Origin: Agathobacter sp.
GTDB taxonomy: Bacteria; Bacillota; Clostridia; Lachnospirales; Lachnospiraceae
Reading direction: 5' to 3'
NCBI GenBank assembly: GCA_017409825.1
Contig: JAFQRZ010000002.1
Location: 62,001-126,000 of the forward strand
Length of the DNA: 64,000 nucleotides
Of the stretch, positions 26,352-34,777 are shown piece after piece. The number at the start of each line of letters is the position of its first letter. Positions within the stretch are counted from its first letter, which is position 1. The notes under the pieces were generated by a model. The model saw only the letters and a list, made by a program, of their open reading frames with translations, was not told the origin of the DNA and made no database searches. Made by a program: the position numbers and the translations under genes.

Positions 26352-26537
26352 GCCAAGTTAGCTCGATTCGTGGTTAATATTAGCCAAGTAGGCTCGCGTT
26401 ACGGCGGTTCCCGCCTTATCCGTCGCTTGACAGCGACTATTCCGCTCGCGATTTGGCGAAACGCCAAATTTTCAGACATAAAAAAGACAGCAATGTAAGC
26501 TCACTTACTTGCTGTCTTTTTACGTCTTGTACTTGGC
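26352..26537. repeat. Palindrome-bounded intergenic element, copy B
   Basis: Bounded by GCCAAGT (26352-26358; repeated at 26383-26389) and ACTTGGC (26531-26537). It shares with copy A the block CTCGCGATTTGGC, AAACGCCAAATT (ATTTGGCG-AAA-CGCCAAAT hairpin) and the ending ACTTGGCTARATAGTT. Between these lie different small hairpins and the local terminator. Confidence 0.6.
26480..26521 (+). terminator. Bidirectional terminator between convergent genes
   Basis: GACAGCAATGTAAG (26486-26499) pairs with CTTACTTGCTGTC (26504-26516), with six A on the left and five T on the right. It serves the LtaS-like gene on the plus strand and the LiaF-like gene on the minus strand. Confidence 0.92.
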
Positions 26538-26552
26538 TAAATAGTTATTTCA

Positions 26553-27278
26553 TCAATCGAAGAATATATTCAGTTCTCCGAAATTCGACTCTGCTTTAAT
26601 GATTACCAGCGGAGCATCCATATCGCGATTTGGTTCCCCATGTATGCTCACATGACCAAAGGTACTCTCCTGGCTGATAGATGCTCTCCATGTATTTGGA
26701 ATATAAATATTCATCTTTCCGAAATTATTTTCCAAGCGAATCGTAGCTTCTCCATTATAAACAGTTGCATTGTTGAAATATACATTTGCAGATCCAAAGT
26801 TGTTTTCCAATTTCGCAGAACTAAATGCTGCAGCATTTACATACTTGCTAGTAGAATTAAAATTATTTTCTAAAACTACTGTTCTTCCATCCTGCCACTC
26901 TTCTTTACGAACATCATCAAGCGTTCCTTCTTTCCACTGTCCATCTTCATCCTTATACTCAAATGTAACGATTTTCTGCTTCTTTCCAACAATCATATTC
27001 AAACCGATACCCATAAGTGCAGCTGCTACAAGGAGTGGAAATGGAGTAAGATGCTCTATCATTAGCTCCTTTTCAAACAGCCATGCAATAAGACCTACTG
27101 ACATAAGCATACCAAAGAAATCTCTATCCATCAAAGCTCTTATCGTCCAGCTTCCAAGAAGGATTGCGCACGCAAGTCGAAACCAAGGGATATCTGGAAC
27201 CAATCCCATTGCACTTCCCATCATAATAATCGCTACTAAAATCAAAACCAAACCTGGTACTATATTATCCTTTTTCAT
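26553..27278 (-). CDS. LiaF-like membrane protein (DUF5668-type N-terminus)
   Basis: 241 residues. The N-terminal 110 or so residues contain four hydrophobic helices (GLVLILVAIIMMGSAMGLV, later LLVAAALMGIGLNMIVG). The C-terminal half is a beta-helix-like domain with repeats of the type LENNFG/AESNFG (LENNFNSTSKYVN, LENNFGSANVYFNN, LENNFGKMNIYIP, QESTFGHVSIHG, AESNFGELNIFFD), typical of LiaF/VraT-type proteins that sense envelope stress. Its start shares a base with the LytTR gene stop, which makes it the likely partner or inhibitor of that regulator. Confidence 0.85.
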   Translation of the reverse strand: MKKDNIVPGLVLILVAIIMMGSAMGLVPDIPWFRLACAILLGSWTIRALMDRDFFGMLMSVGLIAWLFEKELMIEHLTPFPLLVAAALMGIGLNMIVGKKQKIVTFEYKDEDGQWKEGTLDDVRKEEWQDGRTVVLENNFNSTSKYVNAAAFSSAKLENNFGSANVYFNNATVYNGEATIRLENNFGKMNIYIPNTWRASISQESTFGHVSIHGEPNRDMDAPLVIIKAESNFGELNIFFD

Positions 27279-27739
27279 TATTTTCCCAACCTCTTTTCTT
27301 CCAATTTCGTCATCAATAATTTCAGATAGTTTCTAGAAACAAATACCTTTTTGTTAGAACCTGCAAACTCCACTTCGCTGGCACCCGTGATATTTTTATG
27401 AATCGCCCTTACCTTACTGGCATTTAAAATGGTGGACTTTGCTACGCGAACAAAGTTTCCTGGAAGCAAATCCTCCAATTCATAAAGACGATATTTCGTT
27501 TCGTAAATCTGTGTGGCGGTATGCACGACAACGCCGCTTTCATCCGTTTCAAAGAAAAGAATTTCATCTATCGTAATGTAGTATTCCTTTTCTCCTCTAC
27601 TCACTTCTAGCTGCATTCTCGAATTGACCGCATCTGTGACACGCTTTTGAATCGATATCACATCTTCATTTAGGGACTTACAGCGAATGACGATTTCTTC
27701 TTCCGCAAGTCCGTCGTCAATTTCAATTTTTATCTTCAT
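27278..27739 (-). CDS. LytTR-family transcriptional regulator without receiver domain
   Basis: 153 residues. The last 100 or so form a LytTR DNA-binding domain (EYYITIDEILFFETDESGVV, LEDLLPGNFVRVAKSTILN, FVSRNYLKLL). The first 45 are not a response-regulator receiver, so it is a LytTR regulatory-system type protein controlled by a partner rather than by phosphorylation. It is translationally coupled to the LiaF-like membrane protein (TAATG). By analogy with BrsR/HdrR systems the membrane protein may hold it inactive. Candidate binding repeats lie upstream of its promoter. Confidence 0.88.
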   Translation of the reverse strand: MKIKIEIDDGLAEEEIVIRCKSLNEDVISIQKRVTDAVNSRMQLEVSRGEKEYYITIDEILFFETDESGVVVHTATQIYETKYRLYELEDLLPGNFVRVAKSTILNASKVRAIHKNITGASEVEFAGSNKKVFVSRNYLKLLMTKLEEKRLGK

Positions 27740-27766
27740 AACGTCTCCTGTTCTGTTGATACTTGC

Positions 27767-27795
27767 ATTATAAAAAAAGAACCTCTCGATGTAAA
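27767..27795 (-). promoter_or_regulatory. Promoter of the LytTR-LiaF operon
   Basis: TTTACA (27790-27795) and perfect TATAAT (27767-27772) with a 17-base spacer on the minus strand. The -35 lies in the stem of the mrp terminator. Confidence 0.8.
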
Positions 27796-27814
27796 TACTT
27801 TTACACCAAGAGGT
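27773..27814 (-). terminator. Terminator of the mrp operon
   Basis: 15-bp minus-strand stem (27781-27795 with 27800-27814) including two G-U pairs, followed by a T-rich run. It works as an RNA hairpin only when read on the minus strand. Confidence 0.85.
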
Positions 27815-27841
27815 AAAATTTTAAAACTAAGTGGTAACTTT
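27812..27841 (-). promoter_or_regulatory. Candidate LytTR binding site (two direct repeats)
   Basis: On the plus strand GGTAAAATT (27812-27820) and GGTAACTTT (27833-27841) match in 7 of 9 bases, with a 12-base gap and 21-base phasing, the geometry known for LytTR proteins such as AgrA. They sit just upstream of the -35 of the lytTR promoter. Confidence 0.5.
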
Positions 27842-27852
27842 TTATCTTCAAA

Positions 27853-28692
27853 TTAAATTCGTTCTAAGATTTCCTTTGCCACTTCAAGCTCTGCATTATC
27901 AATGCTATAGAATTCTCCCTTGTCAGCCGCCTCAGCATACGCAGGATTTAATGGAAGCTTACCAAGAAGATTTACACCAAGCATATTCGAAACTTCTTCG
28001 ATTTTACTTTCGCCAAAGATGTTAATCTGTTTTCCACAGTCTGGGCACTGTAAGTAGCTGAAATTTTCTACCACGCCAAGCACTGGGATATGCATCATAT
28101 TTGCCATATTGTAAGCTTTCTTTACAATCATCTGCACCAATTCCTGTGGAGATGTTACGATAACAATACCGTTTACAGGAAGCGACTGGAACACCGTCAA
28201 AGGTACATCCCCTGTTCCTGGAGGCATATCTACAAAAAGATAATCAATTTCTCCCCAGAATGTATCACTCCAGAACTGTTTTACCGCACCCGCGATAACA
28301 GGCCCTCTCCATACAACAGGTGCTTCTTCATCATCCATCATTAAGTTGATAGAGATGATTTTGATACCATCCTTGCTTTCCATCGGAACAATACCACGTT
28401 CTTCTCCGTAAACCTGTCCCTTTACGCCAAACATTTTTGGAATAGATGGTCCTGTAATATCTGCATCCAAAATACCTACCTTATATCCAGCTTTCGCCAT
28501 CATAGATGCAAGTGATGCGGTCACGAAAGATTTACCAACACCACCTTTTCCACTTACAACACCGATAACATGTTTGATATTGGAATGTGGATTCATCTCC
28601 TCTAACATACTTGTTTTTTCCTTACTTGGACATCCTTCACAGCTACTTCTGCCACAAGTAGATGCGCTGCTACAATTTGCATTTTCTGGCAT
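27853..28692 (-). CDS. Mrp/NBP35-family iron-sulfur cluster carrier ATPase
   Basis: 279 residues. A short Cys-rich N-terminus (four Cys in residues 7-21) precedes the deviant Walker A GKGGVGKS (about 47-54), then DADITGPSIP and DMPPGTGDVPL. A C-x2-C (CPDC, near 190) is conserved in Mrp dimers for cluster binding. Mrp proteins deliver Fe-S clusters to apoproteins. There is a GGAGG site upstream, and the gene begins 14 bases after the CDF transporter stop. Confidence 0.93.
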   Translation of the reverse strand: MPENANCSSASTCGRSSCEGCPSKEKTSMLEEMNPHSNIKHVIGVVSGKGGVGKSFVTASLASMMAKAGYKVGILDADITGPSIPKMFGVKGQVYGEERGIVPMESKDGIKIISINLMMDDEEAPVVWRGPVIAGAVKQFWSDTFWGEIDYLFVDMPPGTGDVPLTVFQSLPVNGIVIVTSPQELVQMIVKKAYNMANMMHIPVLGVVENFSYLQCPDCGKQINIFGESKIEEVSNMLGVNLLGKLPLNPAYAEAADKGEFYSIDNAELEVAKEILERI

Positions 28693-28706
28693 TTTATTTT
28701 CCTCCT

Positions 28707-29882
28707 TTATACCTTAACTGCAGGTTTATCAATCGTTATTACAACAAAATAATTCTTTCCGATTTGCTCCCAAACCTTTTCCTGAATCAGCTTGGTCGTT
28801 TCGGCATCTGATAAATAAAACTCAAACGGAACTACTACATCAAAAATCATATTCGTATGCGTATCACCAAACACCACGCGGAAATCATGAAGTGAAAGCT
28901 TCTCTCCAATCCCCTTCACTAAATCCACACACTGTTCTTTAAGCTCTGTGACGCGTTCGTCCGTGGTTACAACTGGATCCATGTGAATTGTAGTCAAACA
29001 CCCCAATTCCACACGCAATTTCATTTCCAGATTATCAATCACGTCATGGAGCGACATCATATTTCCTTCTGCTGGAACTTCTGCATGCAACGAAATAATT
29101 CGTCTTCCTGGGCCATAATCATGTACGATTAAATCATGAATACCGATGATTGATTCTTTATCGTAATTTAGCACCAATTCCTCAATCTTGTCCACAAATT
29201 CTGGATCTGGCGCCTCACCTAACAACGGACTCAAGGTTTCCTTTGCGGCATTGATGCCTGCCACAAAAATCAAGATTCCGACAGCAATACCACAAAATCC
29301 ATCAATCTGCACATCCGTATAATGACCAATAACGGTTGCGAGCAAAACAACCCCAGTCGAAATACAATCGCTCAAGCTGTCGGTCGCAGTCGCCTTTAGC
29401 GTACCAGATTCAAACCTCTTTCCGTATCTAAAATTGTAAAATGCCATATAGAATTTCACCAAAATAGATGCTACGAGAATCACAAATACTACAACTGAAA
29501 AATCCACACCCGTTGGATGTAGAATTTTATCGATTGAATCCTTCACTAATTCAAATCCCATCATCAGAATAACTGCCGATACGATAAGTCCCGACAAATA
29601 TTCAATACGTCCATGTCCAAATGGATGGTCTGAATCCGGCTTCTGCTCCGCTAATTTAAAACCAATCAAGGTCACTAAAGAAGACCCTGCATCCGACAAA
29701 TTATTGAACGCATCTGCGGTAATTGCAATCGAATTACTAATCAGACCAGCCACAAATTTTCCTATAAAAAGAAAGATATTTAAGACGATACCGACGGTAC
29801 CACATAACTTTCCATACGCACTTCTCTTTCTATCCGGACTAAGCTCTTCTAAGCCCATCATCCTTGCCAATACTGCTACCAT
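28707..29882 (-). CDS. Cation diffusion facilitator (CDF) metal transporter
   Basis: 391 residues. About six transmembrane helices in the first 215 residues, with the CDF signature SNSIAITADAFNNLSDAGSS (Asp and Asn/His metal-site residues) and the second metal motif TDSLSDCIST (near 160). The C-terminal cytoplasmic domain (about 220-390) is longer than the usual 90 residues and resembles a duplicated ferredoxin-like regulatory fold. It likely exports Zn, Mn or Fe. Adjacent to mrp, which hints at iron handling, though this is only an inference. Confidence 0.92.
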   Translation of the reverse strand: MVAVLARMMGLEELSPDRKRSAYGKLCGTVGIVLNIFLFIGKFVAGLISNSIAITADAFNNLSDAGSSLVTLIGFKLAEQKPDSDHPFGHGRIEYLSGLIVSAVILMMGFELVKDSIDKILHPTGVDFSVVVFVILVASILVKFYMAFYNFRYGKRFESGTLKATATDSLSDCISTGVVLLATVIGHYTDVQIDGFCGIAVGILIFVAGINAAKETLSPLLGEAPDPEFVDKIEELVLNYDKESIIGIHDLIVHDYGPGRRIISLHAEVPAEGNMMSLHDVIDNLEMKLRVELGCLTTIHMDPVVTTDERVTELKEQCVDLVKGIGEKLSLHDFRVVFGDTHTNMIFDVVVPFEFYLSDAETTKLIQEKVWEQIGKNYFVVITIDKPAVKV

Positions 29883-29903
29883 AACACTTCCTCTTTATCC
29901 AGG

Positions 29904-30566
29904 CTATTCCACAAATCCCCATCGATCAAATGGGAAATAGGTAAATATCGCTTTGCCTATGATTTTTTCTTTTGTTACATACGGATTATTCCATTCCCTG
30001 GCATCCGCAGAACGATTACGATTATCTCCCAGACACAGATAACTATCCTCTGGAATTTTAAACACATAAGGTCCCGTTCCTCTGGTCCACTCCTCTTTTA
30101 AGTATGGTTCCTCCAATGGTTCCTTGGAATCTCCCACATAAATCTTGCCTTCCATAATCGTTATCGTCTCTCCTGGAAGTCCAATGATTCGTTTTACATA
30201 TTTCTGCGTCTCATCATCTGGAAAATAAAAGAAAATTACATCGCCTCGTTCGGGCTCTTCATTTATATAAGCGAGACGAAATCCCAAAATATTATCCCCT
30301 GGCATAATGGTATTTTCCATGGAACCCGTGGGAACTCTTGCATTCATAATAACAAAGTTTTTGAGGACAAATACCACCATCATTGTAATAAGAAGGGTAA
30401 ACGCAAAGCTCTTTAGCTCCTTCTTCCAGTCGATTTCTTCATCCTCATCTTCTTTTTGAACTTTTATATCTTTTGTATTTTCAGAGTGGGGATTGTCACT
30501 TGGAAACTCAAGTGTTACATCTTCGTCTCCATTTAAATCCAAAATTTCTAAATCATCAAATCTCAT
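29904..30566 (-). CDS. lepB: Signal peptidase I
   Basis: 220 residues. A long acidic N-terminal tail (about 50 residues rich in Asp and Glu), one transmembrane helix (about 52-72), then catalytic Ser in RVPTGSMENTIMPGD and Lys in KYVKRIIGLPGE; box E is GDNRNRSADARE. Cleaves Sec/Tat signal peptides on the outer face of the membrane. The acidic extension is longer than in typical Gram-positive SipS-type enzymes. Spaced eight bases from plsC. Confidence 0.95.
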   Translation of the reverse strand: MRFDDLEILDLNGDEDVTLEFPSDNPHSENTKDIKVQKEDEDEEIDWKKELKSFAFTLLITMMVVFVLKNFVIMNARVPTGSMENTIMPGDNILGFRLAYINEEPERGDVIFFYFPDDETQKYVKRIIGLPGETITIMEGKIYVGDSKEPLEEPYLKEEWTRGTGPYVFKIPEDSYLCLGDNRNRSADAREWNNPYVTKEKIIGKAIFTYFPFDRWGFVE

Positions 30567-30574
30567 ATTATTCC

Positions 30575-31297
30575 TTAGCTGGCCGCTTCTATATTCTTTT
30601 CAATCGCAGCTCCGATCCTATCCTTTACCAACGCAGCTATTTCGTTGGTTTTTAAATCCTTATATTCTTCGTAATAGATTGGTTCCAAATAATGCAACTG
30701 TACCTTCAACGGATCACAACCATCTTGGTCTAATACCTTATAGCTGTCGATCAGTGCAAATGGAACAATTGGCGCCTTGGATTTCATCACACATTTAAAA
30801 GTACCTGCATGAAATTCTCCCATATTGTTTCCATCCTTACTTCTGGTTCCCTCTGGGAAAATAATTATATTTCGTCCATCCTCAAGCTCTTTCGCTACAC
30901 TCTGAATCACCTTCATCGATTGACGCACATCGTCTCGATCCATCGGATAAGAATGGGTACACTGCACAATCTGTTTCAAGAAAGGAATCTCATTCAACTC
31001 CTTTTTTAAAACAGCTGCCAATGGTCTTTCAAAGCTGTCAACAATCGCTACGATATCAAATATCCCTTGATGATTTCCACACATAAGAAAGCCATCTTCC
31101 TCTGGGATATTATCTAAACCTGTTACTTTTAAATCAATATTTCCAGATTTGCATACATGCTTTAAAATATATCGAATATGTTTCCACTTTTCTTCGTAGC
31201 TATACTCATCTGTATGTTTTGCATACTTACATAGTTTTACCCATGCGGCAGGTACCAGTGTAATATTTTTAAGCACCACCATTACCAATCGATTCAT
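30575..31297 (-). CDS. plsC: 1-acyl-glycerol-3-phosphate acyltransferase
   Basis: 240 residues. Acyltransferase motif I H-x4-D (NHQGIFD), motif III FPEGTRSKDG, motif IV VPFALIDSY. Adds the second acyl chain to lysophosphatidate in phospholipid synthesis. Hydrophobic N-terminus anchors it to the membrane. Located between signal peptidase and the DegV gene, which fits a lipid-related cluster. Confidence 0.93.
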   Translation of the reverse strand: MNRLVMVVLKNITLVPAAWVKLCKYAKHTDEYSYEEKWKHIRYILKHVCKSGNIDLKVTGLDNIPEEDGFLMCGNHQGIFDIVAIVDSFERPLAAVLKKELNEIPFLKQIVQCTHSYPMDRDDVRQSMKVIQSVAKELEDGRNIIIFPEGTRSKDGNNMGEFHAGTFKCVMKSKAPIVPFALIDSYKVLDQDGCDPLKVQLHYLEPIYYEEYKDLKTNEIAALVKDRIGAAIEKNIEAAS

Positions 31298-31331
31298 CTT
31301 CCCATGTCCCCTATAAGCTTCTTTATCTAAA

Positions 31332-32207
31332 TTATCTGCGAGGTCGACAAGAAATGCCTACACCTAACGCCCCCTCACCGGTATGGCAACAAATTCCAAG
31401 CGACAAATTTCCAGCAAGCACATCCATACCTGGAAATGCTGCTTTTACTTCTTCAATCCATGCATTGGTCGTTTCTTCATCTGCACTCGTTGCAACTAAA
31501 AGATACGCCTCTCCTCTTGCATGATATTCCTGGAAGGTCACATCCAAGTCCTGCTGAATCGCTTCTAACATCTCTTTTTTCGCCTTCTTCATACCACGGC
31601 TTTTTTTATAGGTTTCTAATACTTCTGTTCCAAGCTTTAAAATAGGCTTGATATTCAATGCCGTTCCCAATGCAGCTGTTGTAGCAGAAATACGACCACC
31701 TTTTTTCAAAAACTCCAAGGTTTCCACCGCAATATATATCGACATCTTGTCCTTTTCTGCTTCTAGTACTTCCTTAATCTTTGCCGCATCCAAACCTTCT
31801 GCAACCATTTCCTGCGCATCCATAATTGCACGCACCAATGGCGTAGAAACACGACCATTATCTACGACAAACACTTTTCCTTCAAATTCGTCATCCTGTG
31901 CCAGCATCATAGCGGTTCCACAAGAACCACTAAGCCCACTGCTCATCGGCATATATACGATTTCATCATATTCCTGCAATCCTTCTCTCCAGAATTCCAT
32001 AACTGCTTCTGGCGATGGCTGGGAAGTAGATACCTTTTTATCTGCATTCAACTGCTCAAAAAATTCTGCTCTCGTGATAGAAACTTCTTCGTAAAAGCAT
32101 TCTTCCTCTACATAAAATGGCATTGGCAATACACGAACCCCCATCTGTTCTGCGATTGCCGGTGTAATACCACTATGACTATCTGTTGCAATTCCTATTT
32201 TACCCAT
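31332..32207 (-). CDS. DegV family fatty-acid-binding protein
   Basis: 291 residues from the ATG at 32207 (AAAGGA upstream; the longer frame to 32270 lacks a site). It starts MGKIGIATDSHSGITP, contains the DegV fatty-acid pocket motifs MSSGLSGSCGTA and FLKKGGRISATTAALG, and ends in VGISCRPRR. Related FakB proteins carry fatty acids to the kinase FakA for phospholipid synthesis. PlsC next door supports a lipid role. Confidence 0.9.
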   Translation of the reverse strand: MGKIGIATDSHSGITPAIAEQMGVRVLPMPFYVEEECFYEEVSITRAEFFEQLNADKKVSTSQPSPEAVMEFWREGLQEYDEIVYMPMSSGLSGSCGTAMMLAQDDEFEGKVFVVDNGRVSTPLVRAIMDAQEMVAEGLDAAKIKEVLEAEKDKMSIYIAVETLEFLKKGGRISATTAALGTALNIKPILKLGTEVLETYKKSRGMKKAKKEMLEAIQQDLDVTFQEYHARGEAYLLVATSADEETTNAWIEEVKAAFPGMDVLAGNLSLGICCHTGEGALGVGISCRPRR

Positions 32208-32269
32208 ACAAATATCCTTTCTCCAACAAATGCGAGACCTACTCTTTGAGCAACCTGTCTCTATATGCA

Positions 32270-33325
32270 TTACGCATCTAAGTCCATTTTCAGGAAAAGT
32301 TCTGTAAATCTTTCCATAATCTCTTTATTGGCAGTTGTAACTCGAATCCAATCTTTTAGTATACCACCGCCATACGTTTTAATTAACACTTTTTCTTTTC
32401 TTAATTCTGCAGCAACATAAGCTGGATCCTTCTTTGGTTTTATCAAAACATAGTTTCCATACTGTCCATGATATTCGTATCCATGGCCCTCTAATGCTGA
32501 CATTAAATGATGTTTTCCTTCTTCTTCAATCTCAAGAAGCTTTTCAAGCATTCCAGGCGTCTTCAAAAGCTCTTCTGCAACCAGTAAGCCAATCGTATTT
32601 ACATTATACGTTCCCTGCGCATTTTCCATGTATGTGATTAACTCCTTATTTGCAATCGCATACCCTACACGGAGGCCTGCCATAGAATACAGCTTCGAAA
32701 ATGTACGAAGCACAATTACATTATCGTATTTTTGAGTAAGCTCTACCTTTGTCTCTACTCCAAATGGATAGTATGCTTCATCAATACATACCACCGCATC
32801 ATTTTCTCTTGCTTTATTGATAATAGCTTCAAACTCTTCATCCGAATAAATTCCACCAACTGGACTGTTTGGATTTAAAAGAGCAACAATATCCGTATTT
32901 TCGTCAATGGCATGAATTAATTCGTCTACGGAAAGAGAAAAGTCTTCTGCATATTCAATCTTTTTAATATTTACCCCGAACATTTCTGCATAAATACGAT
33001 ACATTTCAAATGTTGGAGAAACCATTACAACGTTTGCACCTTCATGTGAAAATGTTTCGTACAATAATTTAATCGCCTCATCGGAGCCATCTGTTAATGT
33101 AATATTATCTACTCCTACGCCTTCTCTTTGTGCGATTAATTCCTGCAATCCATCTTTTCTAGGATATGACGCAATTAATTTGGCATCTATTTTTTTAACA
33201 ACGTTTTCTACAAACTCCACTGGAAGACCTGCTGGATTTTCATTCATATCCAAACCAAGAAAGCCCTCTCTATCCTCGTGGTCTTTATATCTCTGAATTT
33301 TTTTCAAATAAGGATTAATATACAT
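32270..33325 (-). CDS. HisC-like PLP aminotransferase
   Basis: 351 residues, fold-type I (HisC branch). Motifs: LGLDMNENPAG, TDGSDEAIKLLYETF, LLNPNSPVGG, the PLP Lys in RTFSKLYSMAGLRVGYA, and the C-terminal Arg in WIRVTTAN. No other his genes are near, so the substrate may not be histidinol phosphate. The gene follows the cytidylyltransferase-dehydrogenase fusion with one base between, so the two probably act in one pathway, for example making an amino-sugar or nucleotide-activated compound. That role is inferred. Confidence 0.85.
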   Translation of the reverse strand: MYINPYLKKIQRYKDHEDREGFLGLDMNENPAGLPVEFVENVVKKIDAKLIASYPRKDGLQELIAQREGVGVDNITLTDGSDEAIKLLYETFSHEGANVVMVSPTFEMYRIYAEMFGVNIKKIEYAEDFSLSVDELIHAIDENTDIVALLNPNSPVGGIYSDEEFEAIINKARENDAVVCIDEAYYPFGVETKVELTQKYDNVIVLRTFSKLYSMAGLRVGYAIANKELITYMENAQGTYNVNTIGLLVAEELLKTPGMLEKLLEIEEEGKHHLMSALEGHGYEYHGQYGNYVLIKPKKDPAYVAAELRKEKVLIKTYGGGILKDWIRVTTANKEIMERFTELFLKMDLDA

Positions 33326-33326
33326 A

Positions 33327-34670
33327 TCACATACTTCCTTTCTTATAGTCCATATATTTCTCTGTCACTTCCGCCATCGCAATGGCTTCCTCTGCCGTCA
33401 GCTTATATCCCTTTTTTCCGCGTCCGTTTATCTGTGAAACGAATTCGCTTACTTCGTATCTCAGTCCATCACCCTTAAACACTGGATTATAGGTTTCTAT
33501 CTTGTTCGGGTCCTCGAAACGCACTACAAATTTCTTCGTAAGCCACCAAGGCGACTCTGCTAAAATATAGCCCTTCGTTCCCGAAATAACAAGCTGTCCT
33601 TCTGATTTTACTGCTACACCTGTCTTAGCTGTCGCAATTGCCTGCTCATATTCCAAATATACCTTTGTATAGATATCCACGCCATTTTCATCCTTCATCG
33701 TATAAAAATGGACATCCTTATAATCTATTCCCAACAATTTAAAAATTGGAAGCAATGTATATCCACCAAATTCAAGGAAGCTACCACCAAATTCCGCATC
33801 GGTTCGTTCTCTTGAATCCTCATCCGCAATTCGAGTAAATGCTGCCTCTACATCACGAATCTCTCCAATTACTCCGCTCTTTGCTACGTTAATCAACTGC
33901 TGGAAGCCTGGGCAGTATGCAGTCTTGATTGCCTCTAAAAGCACAAGATTATGTTCCTTTGCGTAGCTATATAATGATTCTGCCTCATTTTTCGTAAACG
34001 AAAGTGGCTTTTCACACAATACATGTTTTCCATTTTCTAATGCAGCTTTTGCATAAGCAAAATGGGTTTCATTTGGTGATGCAATATACACCGCATCAAC
34101 ACCTTCTAAGAAAACTTCATAGCTTTCCGTGATACAAGGAATATCATATTCTCGCTCAAAAACTGCAGCATTTTCTTTCTCTGGATTGTATGCAGAAACA
34201 ACACCAACACCACTAACGTATTTTGTGCCTTCTAAAAGTCTGGTCCCCATTTCTCCAGTTCCAACAATACCCATGCGAACTAAATCAAAACGACCCTCGC
34301 GTAGCTGTGTAGAAGAAACATTTGGGGTTCTCTCTAAATATACAACATCACAGTAATCGTTTAAATAATCGAACGTTCCTATCCAATCGGAACCTACTGT
34401 AAAAATATCCACCCCATAACGCTGAATGTCTTCTATTTTCTGTCCATCGTATTCCTCAATGATAATCTTGTCTGCAAGACCCGTTTTACGTACATTTTCC
34501 ACACGCTCTAATGTTGAATCGATAACATTAAGCTTACCTCGTGCTTCGTCAAAATGGTCTGTTGTAACCCCTACGATAAGGTAATCGCCAAGCTCCTTGG
34601 CTCTTTTCAATAAATTGTAATGTCCCTGATGAAACAAGTCGTATGTCCCATAAGTAATAACCTTCTTCAT
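33327..34670 (-). CDS. Fusion of a TagD-type cytidylyltransferase and a Gfo/Idh/MocA dehydrogenase
   Basis: 447 residues. Residues 1-135 are a nucleotidyltransferase of the glycerol-3-phosphate cytidylyltransferase type (TYGTYDLFHQGHYNLLKRA with the HxGH motif; RTPNVSSTQLR). Residues about 140-445 are an NAD(P)-binding oxidoreductase (VRMGIVGTGEMG, then LCEKPLSF with the conserved Lys). Both domains keep their key residues. Such a fusion could activate and reduce or oxidise one polyol or sugar phosphate for a surface polymer. Near-perfect operator palindrome and a good promoter precede it. Confidence 0.88.
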   Translation of the reverse strand: MKKVITYGTYDLFHQGHYNLLKRAKELGDYLIVGVTTDHFDEARGKLNVIDSTLERVENVRKTGLADKIIIEEYDGQKIEDIQRYGVDIFTVGSDWIGTFDYLNDYCDVVYLERTPNVSSTQLREGRFDLVRMGIVGTGEMGTRLLEGTKYVSGVGVVSAYNPEKENAAVFEREYDIPCITESYEVFLEGVDAVYIASPNETHFAYAKAALENGKHVLCEKPLSFTKNEAESLYSYAKEHNLVLLEAIKTAYCPGFQQLINVAKSGVIGEIRDVEAAFTRIADEDSRERTDAEFGGSFLEFGGYTLLPIFKLLGIDYKDVHFYTMKDENGVDIYTKVYLEYEQAIATAKTGVAVKSEGQLVISGTKGYILAESPWWLTKKFVVRFEDPNKIETYNPVFKGDGLRYEVSEFVSQINGRGKKGYKLTAEEAIAMAEVTEKYMDYKKGSM

Positions 34671-34703
34671 ATCGCCTCCACAGCTAGATATTTACCTTTT
34701 ACA

Positions 34704-34720
34704 GATACTAACCTAGTATC
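34704..34720. promoter_or_regulatory. Perfect 17-bp palindrome at the fusion-operon start site
   Basis: GATACTA-ACC-TAGTATC, a 7-bp perfect inverted repeat overlapping the expected transcription start, so a candidate operator. Confidence 0.5.
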
Positions 34721-34721
34721 C

Positions 34722-34749
34722 ATTTTAGCAGAAAATATAGTTTTTTCAA
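34722..34749 (-). promoter_or_regulatory. Promoter of the cytidylyltransferase-fusion operon
   Basis: TTGAAA (34744-34749), 16 bases, TAAAAT (34722-34727) on the minus strand. Confidence 0.65.
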
Positions 34750-34777
34750 CACATTTAGCTAGATTCACTTATTTCAT

